This document shows positions 6,305 through 13,750 of a stretch of 14,815 bases of DNA, piece by piece. The stretch is from a candidate division WOR-3 bacterium (GTDB taxonomy: Bacteria; SDB-A): assembly GCA_016934535.1 (NCBI GenBank), contig JAFGSQ010000074.1, positions 1 through 14,815 on the forward strand. Direction: 5' to 3'. The translations under genes were made by a program, and so were the position numbers. The notes under the pieces were generated by a model. That model was not told the DNA's origin. It saw nothing but the letters and a program-made list of their open reading frames with translations, and did no database searches. Positions within the stretch are counted from its first letter, which is position 1. Every line of letters begins with the position of its first letter.

Positions 6305-8107
6305 CTAATGTTTGTGAGATATCTCCTTTTCGCAGGATCCGTCGATTGTACAGCGCTGCCAGTAACTCGTGTGCAGAAGTTTGTGTGATAACTCGCCCAG
6401 GGGTTCGCCGAGAAATTTCGCGTATATGCCTTTCGGGCTCATCACTGCGGGATTTTCGTGAGACTGTCTTTTTGCCATGCTCCGATCTTCGGCGTAAAGT
6501 CCTTCTCCTCTTCGCGCTTTTTTCGCCATTGTACTCCCCAGAGGTTGTCCTCCGCCTCCAACACACCCGCCTGGACAGGCCATTATCTCGATGAATGCAT
6601 ATTCGCTTTTACCGGTGTTCATTAACTGTTCGCGGATTTTTTCAAGAAGCTGACGCGCATTGCCGAGTCCATGTGCCACTGCGACCTTTATGTTCAATTC
6701 TCCGAAATCCCTCGTAGGAATTTTGAGGGACGCTTCTTTTATTCCCTCCTGACCTCTGACAGGTTTTATATCGAGGTCTTTCATGTTTTCCCCGGTAAGA
6801 AGATACCACGCCGATCTAATGGCCGCTTCCATAACCCCTCCGGTGGCGCCGAAAATCGTCCCAGCACCTGTATACTGACCCATCAAATCATCAGCTTCGG
6901 CAGGTTTAATATTTTTAAAATCTATACCGGCCTCCCGTATCATTTTAACGAATTCTCTTGTAGTCAGGACGTAGTCGACGTCTTGAAATCCTGAGTCGCG
7001 CATTTCAGGTCTTTTAGCCTCAAATTTTTTTGCCGTGCATGGCATGATCGAAACGCTTACTATTTTTGAAGGGTCAATTCCGTACTCTTTTGCAAAATAA
7101 GTTTTGGAAAGCGCTCCGAACATCTGCTGGGGAGATTTGCACGTAGATATGTGTTGAGCATAATCAGGAAAAAAAGTCTCCATGAATTTTATCCAACCCG
7201 GAGAACAGGAGGTTATCAGAGGAAGAGAGCCGCCTTCTTTTATTCTTTTTACGAGTTCAGATCCTTCCTCGAGAATAGTCAGATCGGCTGTGAAATTGGT
7301 ATCGAATACATAATCGAAACCGATTTTCTTTAAAGCGGCATACATCTTTCCCGGTGTTGCTTGTCCCGGCTCCATACCGAATTCTTCGGCGATTGAAACT
7401 CTAACCGACGGAGCCTCCTGTACTATTACTGTTTTGTCCGGATCGAATATTGAATTCCAAACCTCCTCGATTTCAATTGATTCTCTTATCGCTCCTGTGG
7501 GGCAGACAGCAGCGCACTGGCCGCAATTTACACATGTACTCTCCCCCAATCCCTTTTTGAAAAACGTGTTGACGTTGACTCCAAATCCTCTTTCCACAAA
7601 ATGTATCGCGCTCACCGTTTGAATTTCGTTGCAGACAGTAACGCATCTGCCGCATTGTATACATTTTTTTGGATCTCTTATTACCGAAACGCTTGATTCG
7701 TCCAAGTCCTCATTGGACTGGATTTTTGCGTATTTATTCGTATCAGCACCTAAAAGTTCTGATAGAGTTTGAAGTTCGCATTTGCCGTTGGCCGAACAGG
7801 AAGGACAGGAAACGTCGTGATCTGACAAAATGAGTTCGAGCAGTGATTTTCTCATGCCTCTCAACTTCTTGGAGTTCGTCGTAATATTCATTCCATCTTC
7901 AGCGAGTGTACAGCAGGCTCTTTTCGGGACTTGTTGACCTTCAATTTCGACAACACACAAACCGCACGATCCCGAAGGTTTCAAATCTTCGTGATAACAA
8001 AGAGTCGGCACATAGATGCCGGCATTTTTCGCCGTTTCGAGTATAGTTTTTCCTTTTTCAGATATTATTTCTTTGTTGTCTATTATCAGTTTTATCAGTT
8101 CAGACAT
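6305..8107 (-). CDS. hydA: [FeFe] hydrogenase catalytic subunit, HydA/HndD type
   Basis: A 600-residue group A [FeFe] hydrogenase catalysing H2 <-> 2H+ + 2e-. Domains in order: [2Fe-2S] ferredoxin (C37, C48, C51, C65 or C66); His/Cys [4Fe-4S] as in NuoG (H97, C101, C104, C110); two [4Fe-4S] clusters (C149/152/155/159 and C192/195/198/202); the H-domain with motif L1 TSCSPGW (299-305), L2 MPCTAKKFE (355-363) and L3 EIMACPGGCVGGGGQP (507-522); then a small-subunit-like tail (GLYAEDRSMAKRQSHENPAV onward). Proton-path acids E280/E281-S-E and S321 are kept. L1 has Ser302 where CpI has a cluster Cys. It accepts electrons from the fused diaphorase just upstream; the ATG lies inside that gene's 3' end (8-nt overlap), with GGAGG six nt before it. 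Likely cytoplasmic, as there is no Tat signal. Maturases HydEFG are not in the window. Confidence 0.95.
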   Translation of the reverse strand: MSELIKLIIDNKEIISEKGKTILETAKNAGIYVPTLCYHEDLKPSGSCGLCVVEIEGQQVPKRACCTLAEDGMNITTNSKKLRGMRKSLLELILSDHDVSCPSCSANGKCELQTLSELLGADTNKYAKIQSNEDLDESSVSVIRDPKKCIQCGRCVTVCNEIQTVSAIHFVERGFGVNVNTFFKKGLGESTCVNCGQCAAVCPTGAIRESIEIEEVWNSIFDPDKTVIVQEAPSVRVSIAEEFGMEPGQATPGKMYAALKKIGFDYVFDTNFTADLTILEEGSELVKRIKEGGSLPLITSCSPGWIKFMETFFPDYAQHISTCKSPQQMFGALSKTYFAKEYGIDPSKIVSVSIMPCTAKKFEAKRPEMRDSGFQDVDYVLTTREFVKMIREAGIDFKNIKPAEADDLMGQYTGAGTIFGATGGVMEAAIRSAWYLLTGENMKDLDIKPVRGQEGIKEASLKIPTRDFGELNIKVAVAHGLGNARQLLEKIREQLMNTGKSEYAFIEIMACPGGCVGGGGQPLGSTMAKKARRGEGLYAEDRSMAKRQSHENPAVMSPKGIYAKFLGEPLGELSHKLLHTSYWQRCTIDGSCEKEISHKH

Positions 8108-9860
8108 TTTCCACCTCCACTGATTTCCGGAGTTTCTTTTCTCTCACTAACTCTTTACTGAAGTTTTGGACCGCACTTTTTACCGGATTTAATAGAGACT
8201 GGCCGAGAGGACATAAAGACATGCTCTTCATTAGCTCGCATATATCTATCATTTCATTCAATTCATTTTCTGTCTCGAATGTTTCCAAAAGTTCAACGAG
8301 CTGACGCGTTCCGATTCTGCAAGGACTGCATTGTCCGCAGGATTCGTGGAGGAAAAATTCAAGGACTGCTCTGAGGTTTGTCAGTATCGAGGATTCTTCA
8401 TCTATAACGAGAACAGAACCCGAACCGAGAACGGCGCCGATTTCTTTGAGGCTTTCAAAATCCAAACTCACATTCAATTGCTTTTTTGTCAAATAAGTCC
8501 CGGAAGCACCACCGACGAGCGCTGATTTGAATTTCATTTCATCTTTCATTCCGCCTGCGTGTTCTATAATTTTTTTCAGAGTAGTTCCCATTTCAGCTTC
8601 GGTCACGCACGGTTTTTGGACTTTTCCGGATACAGTGAAAAGTTTGGTTCCGCTGGATTTTTCGGTCCCCAGGGTTCTGAACCATTTCCCCCCGTATAGA
8701 ACTATTTCCGGAATGTTGAAAAAAGTCTCGACGTTGTTTATTAAAGCGGGATTTTCCCAAAGTCCGTATTCTGTCGGAAAAGGCGGTTTGATTCTGGGAT
8801 TTCCTCTTTTACCTTCTATCGATTCAAGAAGCGCTGTCTCGTCTCCGCAGACATAAGCTCCGGCTCCTTTTCGCATTTCCATATCAAAATCAAAACCCGA
8901 GCCTAATATATTTTTTCCGAGATAGTTTCTTTCGCGTGCTTTTCCTGCCGCATTGACAAGCTTTTCAAAAGAATGTTCGTATTCTCCCCTGACGTAAACA
9001 TATCCCCTGCTTGCGCCGACAACGTATCCCGCAATTATCATTGCTTCAAGTATTTGCCGGGGATTGTTCTCCATCAATATCCTGTCTTTTGACGTTCCCG
9101 GTTCGCCTTCATCGGCATTACATATTATGTATTTTTCTTTTGAAGGATAGTTTTTTGCGCTTTCCCATTTCAAATATGCCGGAAATCCCGCTCCTCCTCT
9201 CCCTCTCAATCCTGATTCTTTCAGCTCCGATAATATTTTTTCGGGACTGATTTTTTCAGTGAATATTTTTTCCAGAGCTTCGAACTTAGCCGAATCATTC
9301 TCACCGACAGCTACTTTTTGAGGAAAACATTTTTCAAGTAGTATGTTTTTTCGACCAATTTTGCAGTCATGTATGCCTTTTTCGACAAAAGACGATTTTC
9401 TTTCGATTTTTTCTTTCATGCCTGAAATAATCTCCGAAATCTTTTTCGGCGTGAGATTCCCGTGAGGCTTTCCGTTTATCATCAGGGCAGGAGCCATTTC
9501 GCACAAACCGAGACATGACGATTTTTCAAGAGTGAATAATCCGTCTTCTGTCGTCTCTCCCCATGCAATACCCAGGATTTTTTTTATCTCTTTTGAAATT
9601 TGAGTGGATCCCATGAGATCACATGAAGGTGAACCGCATATTCTTATTATGTATTTACCTCTCGGTTTGAAGCTGAACATGGAATAAAAAGAGGCAATCC
9701 CGTAGACTTGACCGCAGGGTACGCCGATATGCTCCGCAACATCAATAAGGTCTTCCATTTTGAGACATTTGTCTTTACATGCGTTTTGTAAATCATGAAG
9801 AATACTCAGAAGATTTTCTCTTGATTTTGAATATTTCTGCAGAATATCCGAAACTTTCAT
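8100..9860 (-). CDS. Fused NuoE/NuoF-like diaphorase subunit of the hydrogenase (HydC+HydB / HndA+HndC equivalent)
   Basis: A 586-residue single chain. Residues 1-150 are a NuoE/HydC-type thioredoxin-fold [2Fe-2S] domain (C75, C80, C116, C120). From about 165 it is a NuoF/HydB core: SGLRGRGGAGFPAYLKW (216-232) and CNADEGEPGTSKDR (247-260) for NADH/FMN, GAGAYVCGDETALLESIEGK (332-351), and ESCGQCSPCRIG (506-517) with C508/511/514 plus C550 for one [4Fe-4S]. It should oxidise NAD(P)H, or reduce NAD(P)+, and exchange electrons with HydA. The chain stops 36 residues after C550 with no further Cys, so the C-terminal two-[4Fe-4S] domain of bifurcating HydB is absent; the separate N-terminal ferredoxin-like domain of HydB is also replaced by NuoE. 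GGAG lies six nt before ATG 9860. No frame break is seen at the junction, so the fusion is in the sequence itself. Confidence 0.93.
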   Translation of the reverse strand: MKVSDILQKYSKSRENLLSILHDLQNACKDKCLKMEDLIDVAEHIGVPCGQVYGIASFYSMFSFKPRGKYIIRICGSPSCDLMGSTQISKEIKKILGIAWGETTEDGLFTLEKSSCLGLCEMAPALMINGKPHGNLTPKKISEIISGMKEKIERKSSFVEKGIHDCKIGRKNILLEKCFPQKVAVGENDSAKFEALEKIFTEKISPEKILSELKESGLRGRGGAGFPAYLKWESAKNYPSKEKYIICNADEGEPGTSKDRILMENNPRQILEAMIIAGYVVGASRGYVYVRGEYEHSFEKLVNAAGKARERNYLGKNILGSGFDFDMEMRKGAGAYVCGDETALLESIEGKRGNPRIKPPFPTEYGLWENPALINNVETFFNIPEIVLYGGKWFRTLGTEKSSGTKLFTVSGKVQKPCVTEAEMGTTLKKIIEHAGGMKDEMKFKSALVGGASGTYLTKKQLNVSLDFESLKEIGAVLGSGSVLVIDEESSILTNLRAVLEFFLHESCGQCSPCRIGTRQLVELLETFETENELNEMIDICELMKSMSLCPLGQSLLNPVKSAVQNFSKELVREKKLRKSVEVENV

Positions 9861-10121
9861 AGACTTCTCCGATACATATTTTGATATTAATAATTCAAAA
9901 ACGCGTACGTCATTAATGAACAGGCGCGGTTTTAATCCGTCCGGGTTATGTCGAAATCACTGTCTATGAGCTGAGGACTATGGGGGTTCTTTACAGATTC
10001 TTGCTTTGCTCATTTTTTTCTCCTTTTCAAGTATGGAAGGCAGAACCGTTTCCAATCCCACCCTGTCGGTTTGCAGGCTTGGCAACCCTTGCTTTAGCAC
10101 TGAAAACTCGGAGTTTCGCGA
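9861..10121 (-). promoter_or_regulatory. Long leader of the hydrogenase operon, possible structured RNA or leader peptide
   Basis: If the minus-strand promoter at 10122-10150 is used, about 255 nt of untranslated RNA precede the diaphorase gene. Read on the minus strand, it holds a hairpin-capable AAACTCCGAGTTT near its 5' end. Next come GGTTGC and GCAAACC segments that can pair, and AACCG and CGGTT segments that could pair instead. Then AAGGAG (10025-10020) stands six nt before ATG 10013, which opens an 11-codon frame (MSKARICKEPP) ending in TAG at 9978. The block 10120-9978 is richer in GC than its surroundings. I cannot assign it to a known riboswitch family; the pairing is read by eye. 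Confidence 0.3.
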
Positions 10122-10150
10122 ACTTTAACATCGATAATATTCATTGTCAA
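10122..10150 (-). promoter_or_regulatory. Possible promoter of the hydrogenase operon
   Basis: On the minus strand: TTGACA (10150-10145), a 17-nt spacer, then TAAAGT (10127-10122). The -35 is perfect; the -10 matches four of six. It points toward the hydrogenase genes and is the best candidate in the divergent region. Confidence 0.4.
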
Positions 10151-10284
10151 GCTTTCTGAGTTTCTGTCGAAACGGATGTTATCAGATTCAAATATTTTAT
10201 AATTTAATCATTAATTCAATTCCATGCTTTCTGAATATATACATTATCTGCTTAATATGATTTTTCTGATATATAATTTTTTTT

Positions 10285-10314
10285 TTGACACTCCAAGCTC
10301 TTCAGTTTTAAAAT
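10285..10314 (+). promoter_or_regulatory. Sigma70-type promoter of the metallo-hydrolase gene
   Basis: TTGACA (10285-10290), an 18-nt spacer, then TAAAAT (10309-10314); perfect -35 and five of six at -10. A run of ten or more T just upstream resembles an AT-rich UP element. It predicts a start near 10321 and a leader of about 46 nt ending in TAAGGAG. Confidence 0.55.
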
Positions 10315-10366
10315 CTACCCGTACTCTTAACCCTAAAGATTAAAAAGAGTTCTGTAAGGAGTATTC

Positions 10367-11077
10367 ATGATTGAGGTAAAATGGTTTCCGCCTGCGTGGG
10401 TACAGATCAAGAGCGAGGAGTCAGTTATTTATATCGATCCCTCATTCATCAATACATATTACGAAAACCACCCGTTAAAAATAATACTGTCGAAGTGGCC
10501 CGATGAAACTGACGGTCTGCCTGAAAAACTGGAAATGGCTGACCTTATTCTTTTTACCCATGAACACCGGGATCATTGTAATAAAATGACAGTAGATCAT
10601 CTAAAAGGCAAAGATACAATATTAATCGGACCCAAAAAATGCAAAAAAGAGATTGGGAGTCAATTAAAGATAATGAAAGCAGTCGAGGAATTTTCCGCCG
10701 GAGATTTCCGGATAAATACAATTCAAGCCTACAACCCGCCCAAAGGAAGCTCCGTTAAAAAATTTCACAAAAAGGATTCAGGTATAGGATACGTCGTGTC
10801 GATCGGATCAAAGAAAATTTATCATCCCGGCGACACGGGTTTTATCCCGGAGATGAAAGAGCTTAGCGATATCGACGTCGCGTTTTTCCCAATTGACGGG
10901 ATGTACACTATGGACGTCGACGAAGCGGTTCAGGCAGCCTTGCAAATATCTCCTAAAATAGCTGTTCCCATTCACGATATGGGCAAAAACGACCCCAATA
11001 TGTTCAAAGAAAAACTTGAAAGCGAATCCGATGTCGAAGCGCGAATTTTAACAATCGGGGAATCTATTATACTTTGA
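10367..11077 (+). CDS. UlaG-like metallo-beta-lactamase-fold hydrolase
   Basis: A 236-residue member of the UlaG/COG2220 branch of the metallo-beta-lactamase superfamily. Metal ligands are visible: THEHRDH (H65, H67, D69, H70), H153 with D156 in YHPGDTGF, and H203 in VPIHDM. The N-terminal WFPPAWVQIKSEESVIYIDP matches the strand-turn start of these proteins, where a small molecule or loop sits by the substrate pocket. FFPIDGMYTMDVDEAVQAAL (173-192) is the typical segment before the last His. Members hydrolyse lactones or phosphoesters or have unknown substrates; UlaG itself is an ascorbate-6-phosphate lactonase, but no ascorbate genes are here. No signal peptide. TAAGGAG (10355-10361) is five nt before the ATG. 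Its stop overlaps the start of the next gene by four nt, so the two are coupled. Confidence 0.88.
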   Translation: MIEVKWFPPAWVQIKSEESVIYIDPSFINTYYENHPLKIILSKWPDETDGLPEKLEMADLILFTHEHRDHCNKMTVDHLKGKDTILIGPKKCKKEIGSQLKIMKAVEEFSAGDFRINTIQAYNPPKGSSVKKFHKKDSGIGYVVSIGSKKIYHPGDTGFIPEMKELSDIDVAFFPIDGMYTMDVDEAVQAALQISPKIAVPIHDMGKNDPNMFKEKLESESDVEARILTIGESIIL

Positions 11078-11418
11078 AATTCACAAGCAACTTAGATCTT
11101 TTGAAGGTTTTTTTTGAAGCCGAGAACATAAGAGACTGGAACTTATTCCGCAAATTCCTCCACCCCGATGTAGAATGGACTGTTTTCAACGATTCAGAAG
11201 GAGTTTTGATACGCGGAAGAGACAATTACATGGACAGAATAATATCCAACTATAAGGAAAAAGACACAAAATTCGAGTGTGAAAACACATTTATAGACGG
11301 AGAATGCAATCAAATTGTCGCCGTACTCGTGAAAGAAACGGGAGAAAGATCGATTGATATTTTTAATTTTAAAAAAAGACTGATTTGGAAAGAGTGGGAA
11401 TTTATTCTGCACAAGTAA
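11074..11418 (+). CDS. NTF2-like (SnoaL-like) small protein
   Basis: A 114-residue protein with the pattern of the NTF2/SnoaL cone fold: a first helix (NLDLLKVFFEAENIRDWNLFRKFLHPDVEW), then strands including EGVLIRGRDNYMDRI, KFECENTFIDGECNQIVAVL, and a terminal strand pair (IDIFNFKKRLIWKEWEFIL). Such domains act as small-molecule isomerases/hydrolases or as binding modules. No catalytic dyad can be assigned with confidence. The start is TTG 11074, sharing TTGA with the stop of the hydrolase gene; there is no strong Shine-Dalgarno, so translation probably depends on re-initiation by ribosomes finishing the upstream gene. A shorter start cannot be excluded, though it would cut the first helix. 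Confidence 0.7.
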   Translation: MKFTSNLDLLKVFFEAENIRDWNLFRKFLHPDVEWTVFNDSEGVLIRGRDNYMDRIISNYKEKDTKFECENTFIDGECNQIVAVLVKETGERSIDIFNFKKRLIWKEWEFILHK

Positions 11419-11560
11419 AAAAACCTGACTGTTTTTACCAAATCGTAATTTCTCAAAATAGAATAATTTTTAACGCTTTAAGGGAGCCGCCCCACAATTT
11501 TTGTGTTATAATTGATTATAATTAAGTTATTTTGTTGATTATTTGAAATAAGGAGTGTGT

Positions 11561-11941
11561 ATGCTCGATTATTTTTTTGACATTCAAACTTCTTCTCCCA
11601 AAGAAGCAGCAGATACTTTGTTCAACAACGCACTGTCGTTTGTACCCGATCAATCCGTAGAAAGTATCAAGTCAAGTTTCGAAGGATATAAAGGCCCTTG
11701 GGGTTCGACGAAACTAATAAATGGAAATAAAGCCGAATTATATGAAATAGTGCTCCGCAATCTCGAATGGACACAGAAAACAGCGGGTTTTCAGTATTTC
11801 ACGGTTCACGTGCGCGATCAGCAGAAGCTGGCCCAGATAATTTCATGGTCGGATTCAAAAGGAGCATCGGTCTGCTTATGGCGGAATAATGACGAACTCT
11901 ATCTCTGCGGAAATGTGCATTTTGATTACTCGCTGAAATAA
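11561..11941 (+). CDS. Small hypothetical protein
   Basis: A 126-residue soluble protein not recognised. It begins MLDYFFDIQTSSPKEAADTL, has a helix-rich first half with acidic and aromatic residues (SIKSSFEGYKGPWGSTKLIN), and a strand-rich end (FQYFTVHVRD, ASVCLWRNNDELYLCGNVHFDY) with two Cys. No signal peptide or membrane segment. The start ATG 11561 is chosen over the in-frame GTG at 11555 because AAGGAG (11550-11555) is then five nt upstream. The 142-bp gap before it holds two TATAAT-like hexamers (11507-11512, 11517-11522) but no convincing -35, so independent expression is possible but unproven. Confidence 0.65.
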   Translation: MLDYFFDIQTSSPKEAADTLFNNALSFVPDQSVESIKSSFEGYKGPWGSTKLINGNKAELYEIVLRNLEWTQKTAGFQYFTVHVRDQQKLAQIISWSDSKGASVCLWRNNDELYLCGNVHFDYSLK

Positions 11942-12047
11942 CGCACTCAATCTCAGGACAAAAACAATATAAATTACGTATTCGGATTTTTATTTACATT
12001 CATTTGCAGTATTCTAAAACAAATTAGTCATTTTATAATTATTCTGT

Positions 12048-12071
12048 AATTCCAAGACTATTTTTGGAATT
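12048..12071 (+). terminator. Inverted repeat, weak terminator candidate
   Basis: AATTCCAA (12048-12055) and TTGGAATT (12064-12071) form a perfect 8-bp stem with an 8-nt loop, followed by TTCTTATT. It lies 107 bp after the small hypothetical gene. The stem has only two G-C pairs and the T tract is broken, so an operator-like palindrome for the downstream propeller gene is an equal possibility. Confidence 0.25.
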
Positions 12072-12169
12072 TTCTTATTGGGTCTATGTTACCAATCTGT
12101 ACCGATTTATAATTGTACTGAAAACTGATGTACAAATATACTGTTAGGAAAAACAAAACGGAGGCCGGT

Positions 12170-13462
12170 ATGAAACTCGAATTTTACATAATTATCTTTT
12201 TGATGTTCACTTTTTCCCTGTTTGTTTTTTTTCGTGACATCGTTTCACTCGCTCCGCCGGAAATTACATGGAATAAGACATACGGAAATTTTTACGACGG
12301 TAAAATTACGTGCATTCATCAGACTGCTGACGGCGGATTTGTCGCATCAGGCGTCACAGGCTCTGAAACAGGCAGTAATAATGATTACTGGCTGATAAAA
12401 ACAGACGCATACGGAAACGAAATTTGGGCGAGAACTTTCGGAGGACCGCAGGACGATGTCTGCGAGCACTCACTTCAGACGAGTGATGGCGGATATATAA
12501 TGATCGGCAGGACATTTACCGGGGTCAGCCATTCACACGATATTTTTATTGTTAGAACAGACGCTTCAGGAGAGCTGCTTTGGTCCAAAACATACGGAGA
12601 AGTCCTTGACGATTTCGGAGTTTCCATATTGCAGGTCAGTGACGGAGGTTTTGTAGTAATAGGATTTACGGATAACTTCGGCGGAGGATGGGACGACATT
12701 TGGCTGATAAGAACTGACAAAGAAGGTGACACTCTTTGGACAAAAACATTTGGTGGTTACGCTTCCGATCTTGCATATTCGATTAACGCTACATCTGACG
12801 GCGGATTAATCATAGCTGGAAGCACTGAATCTTTCGGCGACGATTCAGCTGAGATTATAAGAGTCATGACAGATACGGTCAAAAAAGAGCAGGAAGAACA
12901 GGGCTGCCACGGTCCGGATCAAAGCATGCCAGTATATTTCGACACATGCGACTCCGATGGCTGGCTGATAAGGGTGGACGCATCGGGAGAAATAGTCTGG
13001 TCAAAGACATACGGCGAATGCGAATATGATCATTTTTATCACGCCAAACAGACCCAAGACGGAGGATTCATTGTCACAGGAGTCACCAGATCGGCTCCGG
13101 GCGGCTTTTCTGATATCTGGTTGGTCAAAACAGACGGATACGGCGAAGTTGAGTGGTCAAAATCATTCGGCGGAGAGAAATGGGACGTCGGGATTGAAGT
13201 TGAGCAGGTTTCAGACGGCGATTTTATTGTCATCGGATACACCGATTCGTTCGGAGCCGGAGGGAAAGACGTTTGGCTCCTGAAGACAGATGCATCGGGC
13301 AATTTGCTGTGGTCAAAGTATTTCGGAGAGACCAACGAAGATTCCGGATATTCCATAGATCTGACTCATGACGGCGGATGCATTATCGCCGGCAATACAT
13401 ATATTCCGGAAAGCAGGCATTCCGACCCATGGCTCATAAAACTGGGATCAATTTCCGAATAA
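12170..13462 (+). CDS. Membrane-anchored or secreted seven-bladed beta-propeller
   Basis: A 430-residue protein. The N-terminus (MKLEFYIIIFLMFTFSLFVFF, residues 1-21) is a signal peptide or membrane anchor with little sign of a cleavage site and no lipobox, so the rest is extracytoplasmic. Seven repeats follow, each opening with W-x-K-T-[YF]-G and containing DGG[FY]I-x-x-G-x-T and D-[IV]-W-L-[IV]-K-T-D-x-x-G. The first Trp of each is at 34, 86, 138, 190, 277, 329 and 381: exactly 52 residues apart except blade 4, which carries a 35-residue insertion (about 227-261) with C246 and C260. Seven blades suggest a complete ring. The function is unknown; such propellers are usually binding or surface proteins. 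The start is ATG 12170, with GGAGG five nt upstream; ATG 12128 lacks one. Nine nt separate it from the exporter genes. Confidence 0.85.
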   Translation: MKLEFYIIIFLMFTFSLFVFFRDIVSLAPPEITWNKTYGNFYDGKITCIHQTADGGFVASGVTGSETGSNNDYWLIKTDAYGNEIWARTFGGPQDDVCEHSLQTSDGGYIMIGRTFTGVSHSHDIFIVRTDASGELLWSKTYGEVLDDFGVSILQVSDGGFVVIGFTDNFGGGWDDIWLIRTDKEGDTLWTKTFGGYASDLAYSINATSDGGLIIAGSTESFGDDSAEIIRVMTDTVKKEQEEQGCHGPDQSMPVYFDTCDSDGWLIRVDASGEIVWSKTYGECEYDHFYHAKQTQDGGFIVTGVTRSAPGGFSDIWLVKTDGYGEVEWSKSFGGEKWDVGIEVEQVSDGDFIVIGYTDSFGAGGKDVWLLKTDASGNLLWSKYFGETNEDSGYSIDLTHDGGCIIAGNTYIPESRHSDPWLIKLGSISE

Positions 13463-13471
13463 GACACTTCC

Positions 13472-13750
13472 ATGCTTAATATATTGGCGATGATGGCAAT
13501 CGGTATTGCCGCCGGATTCCTGATCAGGAAAAAACAAAAGACGGTTAAATTTTTCGATCTCGCTTCCGGTGCCTCTGTCTATGTACTTCTTTTCCTGTTG
13601 GGGATTTCAGTGGGCAAAAACGAAACAATAGTCTCCAATCTTGGCTCAATCGGAATCCGGGCAATATCTCTGGCGATCGGCGCCGTCTCAGGCAGTGTGA
13701 TATCTTCTTTTTTGATCTTCAAAATCATTTTCAAAGATAATAATGATTAA
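13472..13750 (+). CDS. LysO-family transporter, N-terminal half
   Basis: A 92-residue membrane protein with about three hydrophobic segments (2-18, 33-48, 60-86) and the motif LLFLLGISVGKNETI, which matches the N-terminal domain of the lysine exporter LysO (DUF340; E. coli YbjE is one chain of about 300 residues). With the next gene it makes 292 residues, the length of a whole LysO. The family exports lysine and the toxic analogue thialysine. The ATG is nine nt after the propeller stop and has no Shine-Dalgarno, so coupled translation is likely. It overlaps the second half by eight nt (ATGATTAA, 13743-13750). Split LysO is, from memory, also annotated in other bacteria, so this is probably a natural two-subunit form rather than a frameshift. 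Confidence 0.82.
   Translation: MLNILAMMAIGIAAGFLIRKKQKTVKFFDLASGASVYVLLFLLGISVGKNETIVSNLGSIGIRAISLAIGAVSGSVISSFLIFKIIFKDNND

Noticed and set aside
6255-6566. Minus-strand Arg-rich frame over the 3' end of hydA
   Set aside because: It lies out of frame over the well-supported small-subunit-like tail of HydA and has biased Arg/Ser composition typical of a shadow frame.
6305-9860. Complex I (NuoE/F/G) operon
   Set aside because: The NuoG-like N-terminus is followed by full L1, L2 and L3 H-cluster motifs, so the second gene is a hydrogenase; no other Nuo subunits are present.
9978-10013. 11-codon frame as a true gene
   Set aside because: It has a good ribosome site, but is too short to call a gene; kept only as a possible leader peptide.
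10027-10131. Minus-strand 34-codon frame starting at 10131 (MLKFAKLRVF...)
   Set aside because: No ribosome binding site, and its start lies within or before the predicted -10 of the promoter, so the transcript would not contain it.
11415-11438. GTAAAAA/TTTTTAC inverted repeat after the NTF2-like gene as a terminator
   Set aside because: The stem is almost all A-T, overlaps the stop codon and lacks a following T tract.
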